Part shown: in pieces, positions 55,701 to 64,000 of the stretch
Numbering within the stretch: the stretch's first letter is position 1
How the letters are laid out: the number at the start of each line of letters is the position of its first letter
NCBI GenBank assembly: GCA_964016885.1
Contig: OZ024759.1
Location: 5,257,546 to 5,321,545 of the forward strand
Length of the DNA: 64,000 nt
Origin: Eledone cirrhosa
Taxonomy: Eukaryota > Mollusca > Cephalopoda > Octopoda > Eledonidae
Reading direction: 5' to 3'
The notes under the pieces: generated by a model
Told to the model about the DNA's origin: nothing
Databases searched by the model: none
Seen by the model: only the letters and a program-made list of their open reading frames with translations
Position numbers and translations under genes: made by a program

Positions 55701-58700
55701 TCTACGGCTGGATGCCATTCCTAACACCAACCACATTTACAGTGTGGACTGGGAGGTTTTTACCGTGTTGCCTACAAGGCCACATTACAGCGTGGACTGT
55801 CTGGCGGGTTTTCTACGGCTGGATGCCCTTCCTAGCACCAACCACATTTACATTGTGGACTGGGAGATTTTTACCGTGTTGCCTACACGGCCACATTACA
55901 GCGTGGACTGACTGGCGGGTTTTCTACAGCTGGATGCTCTTCCTAACACCAACCACATTTACAGTGTGGACTGGGAGATTTTTACCGTGTTGCCTACACG
56001 GCCACATTACAGCGTGGACTGTCTGGCGGGTCTTCTACGGCTGGATGCCCTTCCTAACACCAACCACATTTAGTGTGGAGTTGGGAGGTTTTTACCGTGT
56101 TGCCTACACGGCCACATTACAGCGTGGTCTGTCTGGCGGGTTTTCTACGGCTGGATGCCCTTCCTAACACCAAGCACATTTACAGTGTGGGCTGGGAGGT
56201 TTTTACCGTGTTGCCTACACGGCCACATTACAGCGTGGACTGTATGGCGGGCTTTCTACGGCTGGATGCCCTTCCTAACACCAACCACATTTACATTGTG
56301 GACTGGGAGATTTTTACCGTGTTGCATACACGGCCACATTACAGCGTGGACTGACTGGCGGGTTTTCTACAGCTGGATGCTCTTCCTAACACCAACCACA
56401 TTTACAGTGTGGACTGGGAGATTTTTACCGTGTTGCCTACACGGCCACATTACAGCGTGGACTGTCTGGCGGGTTTTCTACGGCTGGATGCCCTTCCTAA
56501 CACCAACCACATTTACAGTGTGGGGCTGGGAGGTTTTTACCGTGTTGCCTACACGGCCACATTACAGCGTGGACTGTCTGGCGGGTTTTCTACGGCTGGA
56601 TGCCCTTCCTAACACCAACCACATTTACAGTGTGGGCTGGGAGGTTTTTACCGTGTTGCCTACACGGCCACATTACAGCGTGGACTGTCTGGCGGGTTTT
56701 CTACAGCTGGATGCCCTTCCTAACACCAACCACATTTACAGTGTGGACTGGGAGATTTTACCGTGGTGCCTACACGGCCACATTACAGCGTGGACTGTCT
56801 GGCGGGTTTTCTACGGCTGGATGCCCTTCCTAACACCAACCACATTTACAGTGTGGACTGGGAGGTTTTTACCGTGTTGCCTACACGGCCACATTACAGC
56901 GTGGACTGTCTGGCGGGTTTTTTACGGCTGGATGCCCTTCCTAACACCAACCACATTTACAGTGTGGACTGGGAGATTTTTACCGTGTTGCCTACACGGC
57001 CACATTACAGCGTGGACTGTCTGGCGGGTTTTCTACGGCTGGATGCCCTTCCTAACACCAACCACATTTACAGTGTGGGCTGGGAGGTTTTTACCGTGTT
57101 GCCTACACGGCCACAATACAGCGTGGACTGTCTGGCGGGTTTTCTACAGCTGGATGCCCTTCCTAACACCAACTACGGTTACAGTGTGGAACTGGGAGGT
57201 TTTTTCCGTGTTGCCTACACGGCCACATTACAGCGTGGACTGTCTGGCGGGTTTTCTACAGCTGGATGCCCTTCCTAACACCAACCACATTTACAGTGTG
57301 GACTGGGAGATTTTTACCGTGTTGCCTACACGGCCACATTACAGCGTGGACTGTCTGGCGGGTTTTCTACGGCTGGATGCCCTTCCTAACACCAACCACA
57401 TTTACAGTGTGGACTGGGAGGTTTTTACCGTGTTGCCTACACGGCCACATTACAGCGTGGACTGTCTGGCTGGTTTTCTACGGCTGGATGCCATTCCTAA
57501 CACCAACCACATTTACAGTGTGGACTGGGATGTTTTTACCGTGTTGCCTACACGGCCACATTACAGCGTGGACTGTCTGGCGGGTTTTCTACGGCTGGAT
57601 GCCATTCCTAACACCAACCACATTTACAGTGTGGACTGGGAGGTTTTTACCGTGTTGCCTACAAGGCCACATTACAGCGTGGACTGTCTGGCGGGTTTTC
57701 TACGGCTGGATGCCCTTCCTAACACCAACCACATTTACATTGTGGACTGGGAGATTTTTACCGTGTTGCCTACACGGCCACATTACAGCGTGGACTGACT
57801 GGCGGGTTTTCTACAGCTGGATGCCCTTCCTAACACCAACCACATTTACAGTGTGGACTGGGAGGTTTTTACCGTGTTGCCTACACGGCCACATTACAGC
57901 GTGGACTGTCTGGCGGGTTTTCTACGGCTGGATGCCCTTCCTAACACCAACCACATTTACAGTGTGGACTGGGAGATTTTTACCGTGTTGCCTACACGGC
58001 CACATTACAGTGTGGATGTCTGGCGGGTTTTCTACGGCTGGATGCCCTTCCTAACACGAACTACGTTTACAGTGTCTAACTGGGAGGTTTTTACCGTGTT
58101 GCCTACACGGCCACATTACAGCGTGGACTGTCTGGCGGGTTTTCTACGGCTGGATGCCCTTCCTAACACCAACCACATTTACAGTGTGGGCTGGGAGGTT
58201 TTTACCGTGTTGCCTACACGGCCACAATACAGCGTGGACTGTCTGGCGGGTTTTCTACAGCTGGATGCCCTTCCTAACACCAACTACGGTTACAGTGTGG
58301 AACTGGGAGGTTTTTTCCGTGTTGCCTACACGGCCACATTACAGCGTGGACTGTCTGGCGGGTTTTCTACAGCTGGATGCCCTTCCTAACACCAACCACA
58401 TTTACAGTGTGGACTGGGAGATTTTTACCGTGTTGCCTACACGGCCACATTACAGCGTGGACTGTCTGGCGGGTTTTCTATGGCTGGATGCCCTTCCTAA
58501 CACCAACCACATTTACAGTGTGGACTGGGAGGTTTTTACCGTGTTGCCTACACGGCCACATTACAGCGTGGACTGTCTGGCGGGTTTTCTACGGCTGGAT
58601 GCCATTCCTAACACCAACCACATTTACAGTGTGGACTGGGAGGTTTTTACCGTGTTGCCTACAAGGCCACATTACAGCGTGGACTGTCTGGCGGGTTTTC

Positions 58701-61700
58701 TACGGCTGGATGCCCTTCCTAACACCAACCACATTTACATTGTGGACTGGGAGATTTTTACCGTGTTGCCTACACGGCCACATTACAGCGTGGACTGACT
58801 GGCGGGTTTTCTACAGCTGGATGCCCTTCCTAACACCAACCACATTTACAGTGTGGACTGGGAGATTTTTACCGTGTTGCCTACACGGCCACATTACAGC
58901 GTGGACTGTCTGGCGGGTCTTCTACGGCTGGATGCCCTTCCTAACACCAACCACATTTAGTGTGGGGTTGGGAGGTTTTTACCGTGTTGCCTACACGGCC
59001 ACATTACAGCGTGGACTGTCTGGCGGGTTTTCTACGGCTGGATGCCCTTCCTAACACCAACCACATTTACAGTGTGGGCTGGGAGGTTTTTACCGTGTTG
59101 CCTACACGGCCACATTACAGCGTGGACTGTCTGGCGGGTTTTCTACGGCTGGATGCCCTTCCTAACACCAACCAGATTTAGTGTGGGTTTGCGAGGTTTT
59201 TACCGTGTTGCCTACACGGCCACATTACAGCGTGGACTCTCTGGCGGGTTTTCTACGGCTGGATGCCCTTCCTAACTCCAACCACATTTACAGTGTGGGG
59301 CTGGGAGGTTTTTACCGTGTTGCCTACACGGCCACATTACAGCGTGGACTGTCTGGCGGGTTTTCTACAGCTGGATGCCCTTCCTAACACCAACCAGATT
59401 TACATTGTGGCGCTGGGAGGTTTTTACCGTGTTGCCTACACGCCCACATTACAGCATGGACTGTCTGGCGGGTTTTCTACAGCTGGATGCTCTTCCTAAC
59501 ACCAACCGCATTTACAGTGTGGACTGAGAGGTTTTTACCGTGTTGCCTACACGGCCACATTACAGCGTGGACTGTCTGGCGGGTTTTCTACGGCTGGATG
59601 CCCTTCCTAACACCAACCACATTTACAGTGTGGGCTGGGAGGTTTTTACCGTGTTGCCTACACGGCCACATTACAGCGTGGACTGTCTGGCGGGTTTTCT
59701 ACAGCTGGATGCCCTTCCTAACACCAACTACGCTTACAGTGTGGAACTGGGAGGTTTTTTCCGTGTTGCCTACACGGCCACATTACAGCGTGGACTGTCT
59801 GGCGGGTTTTCTACAGCTGGATGCCCTTCCTAACACCAACCACATTTACAGTGTGGACTGGGAGATTTTTACCGTGTTGCCTACACGGCCACATTACAGC
59901 GTGGACTGTCTGGCGGGTTTTCTACGGCTGGATGCCCTTCCTAACACCAACCACATTTACAGTGTGGACTGGGAGGTTTTTACCGTGTTGCCTACACGGC
60001 CACATTACAGCGTGGACTGTCTGGCGGGTTTTCTACGGCTGGATGCCCTTCCTAACACAACCACATTTACAGTGTGGACTGGGAGGTTTTTACCGTGTTG
60101 CCTACAAGGCCACATTACAGCGTGGACTGTCTGGCGGGTTTTCTACGGCTGGATGCCCTTCCTAACACCAACCACATTTACAGTGTGGAATGGGAGATTT
60201 TTACCGTGTTGCCTACACGGCCACATTACAGCGTGGACTGACTGGCGGGTTTTCTACAGCTGGATGCTCTTCCTAACACCAACCACATTTACAGTGTGGA
60301 CTGGGAGATTTTTACCGTGTTGCCTACACGGCCACATTACAGCGTGGACTGTCTGGCCGGTCTTCTACGGCTGGATGCCCTTCCTAACATCAACCACATT
60401 TAGTGTGGGGTTGCGAGGTTTTTACCGTGTTGCCTACACGGCCACATTACAGCGTGGACTGTCTGGCGGGTTTTCTACGGCTGGATGCCCTTCCTAACAC
60501 CAACCACATTTACAGTGTGGGGATGGGAAGTTTTTAGCGTGTTGCCTACACGGCCACATTACAGCGTGGACTGTCTGGCAGGTTTTCTACAGCTGGATGC
60601 CCTTCCTAACACCAACCACATTTACAGTGTGGACTGGGAGATTTTTACCGTGTTGCCTACACGGCCACATTACAGCGTGGACTGTCTGGCGGGTTTTCTA
60701 TGGCTGGATGCCCTTCCTAACACCAACCACATTTACAGTGTGGACTGGGATGTTTTTACCGTGTTGCCTACACGGCCACATTACAGCGTGGACTGTCTGG
60801 CGGGTTTTCTACGGCTGGATGCCCTTCCTAACACCAACCAGATTTAGTGTGGGGTTGCGAGATTTTTACCGTGTTGCCTACACGGCCACATTACAGCGTG
60901 GACTGTCTGGCGGGTTTTCTACGGCTGGATGCCCTTCCTAACACCAACCACATTTACAGTGTGGGCTGGGAGGTTTTTACCGTGTTGCCTACACGGCCAC
61001 ATTACAGCGTGGACTGTCTGGCGGGTTTTCTACGGCTGGATGCCCTTCCTAACACCAACCAGATTTAGTGTGGGGTTGCGAGGTTTTTACCGTGTTGCCT
61101 ACACGGCCACATTACAGCGTGGACTCTCTGGCGGGTTTTCTACGGCTGGATGCCCTTCCTAACTCCAACCACATTTACAGTGTGGGGCTGGGAGGTTTTT
61201 ACCGTGTTGCCTACACGGCCACATTACAGCGTGGACTGTCTGGCGGGTTTTCTACAGCTGGATGCCCTTCCTAACACCAACCAGATTTACAGTGTGGCGC
61301 TGGGAGGTTTTTACCGTGTTGCCTACACGACCACATTACAGCATGGACTGTCTGGCGGGTTTTCTACGGCTAGATGCACTTCCTAACACCAACCGCATTT
61401 ACAGTGTGGACTGAGAGGTTTTTACCGTGTTGCCTACACGGCCACATTACAGCGTGGACTGTCTGGCGGGTTTTCTACGGCTGGATGCCCTTCCTAACAC
61501 CAACCACATTTACAGTGTGGGCTGGGAGGTTTTTACTGTGTTGCCTACACGGCCACATTACAGCGTGGACTGTCTGGCGGGTTTTCTACAGCTGGATGCC
61601 CTTCCTAACACCAACCACATTTAGTGTGGGGTTGCGAGGTTTTTACCGTGTTGCCTACACGGCCACATTACAGCGTGGACTGTCTGGCGGGTTTTCTACG

Positions 61701-64000
61701 GCTGGATGCCCTTCCTAACACCAACCACATTTACAGTGTGGGGATGGGAAGTTTTTAGCGTGTTGCCTACACGGCCACATTACAGCGTGGACTGTCTGGC
61801 AGGTTTTCTACAGCTGGATGCCCTTCCTAACACCAACCACATTTACAGTGTGGACTGGGAGATTTTTACCGTGTTGCCTACACGGCCACATTACAGCGTG
61901 GACTGTCTGGCGGGTTTTCTATGGCTGGATGCCCTTCCTAACACCAACCACATTTACAGTGTGGACTGGGATGTTTTTACCGTGTTGCCTACACGGCCAC
62001 ATTACAGCGTGGACTGTCTGGCGGGTTTTCTACGGCTGGATGCCCTTCCTAACACCAACCAGATTTAGTGTGGGGTTGCGAGATTTTTACCGTGTTGCCT
62101 ACACGGCCACATTACAGCGTGGACTGTCTGGCGGGTTTTCTACGGCTGGATGCCCTTCCTAACACCAACCACATTTACAGTGTGGGCTGGGAGGTTTTTA
62201 CCGTGTTGCCTACACGGCCACATTACAGCGTGGACTGTCTGGCGGGTTTTCTACGGCTGGATGCCCTTCCTAACACCAACCAGATTTAGTGTGGGGTTGC
62301 GAGGTTTTTACCGTGTTGCCTACACGGCCACATTACAGCGTGGACTCTCTGGCGGGTTTTCTACGGCTGGATGCCCTTCCTAACTCCAACCACATTTACA
62401 GTGTGGGGCTGGGAGGTTTTTACCGTGTTGCCTACACGGCCACATTACAGCGTGGACTGTCTGGCGGGTTTTCTACAGCTGGATGCCCTTCCTAACACCA
62501 ACCAGATTTACAGTGTGGCGCTGGGAGGTTTTTACCGTGTTGCCTACACGACCACATTACAGCATGGACTGTCTGGCGGGTTTTCTACAGCTGGATGCTC
62601 TTCCTAACACCAACCGCATTTACAGTGTGGACTGAGAGGTTTTTACCGTGTTGCCTACACGGCCACATTACAGCGTGGACTGTCTGGCGGGTTTTCTACG
62701 GCTGGATGCCCTTCCTAACACCAACCACATTTACAGTGTGGGCTGGGAGGTTTTTACCGTGTTGCCTACACGGCCACATTACAGCGTGGACTGTCTGGCG
62801 GGTTTTCTACAGCTGGATGCCCTTCCTAACACCAACTACGCTTACAGTGTGGAACTGGGAGGTTTTTTCCGTGTTGCCTACACGGCCACATTACAGCGTG
62901 GACTGTCTGGCGGGTTTTCTACAGCTGGATGCCCTTCCTAACACCAACCACATTTACAGTGTGGACTGGGAGATTTTTACCGTGTTGCCTACACGGCCAC
63001 ATTACAGCGTGGACTGTCTGGCGGGTTTTCTACGGCTGGATGCCCTTCCTAACACCAACCACATTTACAGTGTGGACTGGGAGGTTTTTACCGTGTTGCC
63101 TACACGGCCACATTACAGCGTGGACTGTCTGGCCGGTCTTCTACGGCTGGATGCCCTTCCTAACACCAACCACATTTAGTGTGGGGTTGCGAGGTTTTTA
63201 CCGTGTTGCCTACACGGCCACATTACAGCGTGGACTGTCTGGCGGGTTTTCTACGGCTGGATGCCCTTCCTAACACCAACCACATTTACAGTGTGGGGAT
63301 GGCAAGTTTTTAGCGTGTTGCCTACACGGCCACATTACAGCGTGGACTGTCTGGCAGGTTTTCTACAGCTGGATGCCCTTCCTAACACCAACCACATTTA
63401 CAGTGTGGACTGGGAGATTTTTACCGTGTTGCCTACACGGCCACATTACAGCGTGGACTGTCTGGCGGGTTTTCTATGGCTGGATGCCCTTCCTAACACC
63501 AACCACATTTACAGTGTGGACTGGGATGTTTTTACCGTGTTGCCTACACGGCCACATTACAGCGTGGACTGTCTGGCGGGTTTTCTACGGCTGGATGCCC
63601 TTCCTAACACCAACCAGACTTAGTGTGGGGTTGCGGGATTTTTACCGTGTTGCCTACACGGCCACATTACAGCGTGGACTCTCTGGCGGGTTTTCTACGG
63701 CTGGATGCCCTTCCTAACACCAACCACATTTACAGTGTGGGGCTGGGAGGTTTTTACAGTGTTGCCTACACGGCCACATTACAGCGTGTACTGTCTGGCG
63801 GGTTTTCTACAGCTGGATGCCCTTCCTAACACCAACCACATTTACAGTGTGGGGCTGGGAGGTTTTTACCGTGTTGCCTACACGGCCACATTACAACGTG
63901 GATTGTCTGGCGGGTTTTCTACAGCTGGATGCCCTTCCTAACACCAACCACATTTACAGTGTGGACTGGGAGATTTTTACCGTGTTGCCTACACGGCCAC
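46749..64000. repeat. 111/112 bp satellite array with higher-order repeats
   Basis: About 155 units continue to the window edge. The unit is CACATTTACAGTGTGGACTG, GGAGGTTTTTACCGTGTTGC, CTACACGGCCACATTACAGC, GTGGACTGTCTGGCGGGTTT, TCTACGGCTGGATGCCCTTC and CTAACACCAAC. Units with GTGGGGCTGG are one base longer. Because 111 is divisible by three, long open frames with a 37-residue period appear and shift at each 112 bp unit; there is no evidence they are genes. Rare variants recur at fixed distances of 1221, 1336, 2226, 2335 and 2670 bp, multiples of the unit, showing higher-order duplication. The unit matches the core of the dispersed repeats at 22577, 27820 and 45010. Confidence 0.95.

Noticed and set aside
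46749..64000. Apparent giant repeat proteins with a 37-residue period
   Set aside because: They follow from the 111 bp satellite unit and change frame at every 112 bp unit. The same DNA occurs as a non-coding dispersed repeat.

Overview
The window looks like nuclear DNA of a coleoid cephalopod, most likely an octopus. The reasons are the spliced exons, the very high transposon density, the tRNA-derived SINEs with cephalopod-style bodies (heads such as GGCGGTGGTTTGGCAG and tails such as CTTGAGCAAGACACTT), the dispersed repeat containing GGATGCCCTTCCTAACACC, and a C2H2 zinc-finger pseudogene. Species assignment is inference. Nothing here is prokaryotic.

Layout. 1-3183 is a tandem array of 60-73 bp units that ends in the terminus of a TTAA-flanked, piggyBac-like MITE. 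3184-5280 holds nested SINEs and one exon on the minus strand. 5281-18227 is one 12.9 kb MITE copy, swollen by tandem amplification of its own 3' part and by two 5.6 kb Tx1/L1-like LINEs, one of which has an intact ORF2. 18228-20232 holds a short MITE and a non-autonomous hAT element with an 8 bp target duplication. 20233-22532 holds three more exons of the same minus-strand gene (F-type lectin/FTP and EGF-like modules, all joining in phase 1), with SINE insertions between them. 22963-24289 is a deleted Helitron with both termini. 24700-27800 is an RTE-like LINE with an embedded PHD-type finger. 28591-32696 is a decayed CsRn1-like Ty3/gypsy LTR retrotransposon. 33190-42210 is a patchwork of SINEs, RTE-like LINE fragments, a 49 bp minisatellite, a 61 bp satellite derived from RTE coding sequence, two back-to-back MITEs and a zinc-finger pseudogene. 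42590-45000 is AT-rich and contains two candidate hammerhead ribozymes 1.25 kb apart. A 200-N gap lies at 46549-46748, and the remaining 17.25 kb is a 111/112 bp satellite with higher-order repeats.

The only credible host protein-coding sequence is the four-exon fragment of the FTP/EGF gene (22532 down to about 4845, minus strand). Its 15 kb intron hosts the MITE/LINE composite and the hAT element. Everything else is mobile or tandem DNA. The recurring theme is conversion of transposon pieces into tandem arrays: MITE 3' end to 60-73 bp units, RTE coding sequence to 61 bp units, and a dispersed repeat core to 111 bp units. Long open frames inside these arrays are by-products of repetition, not genes.
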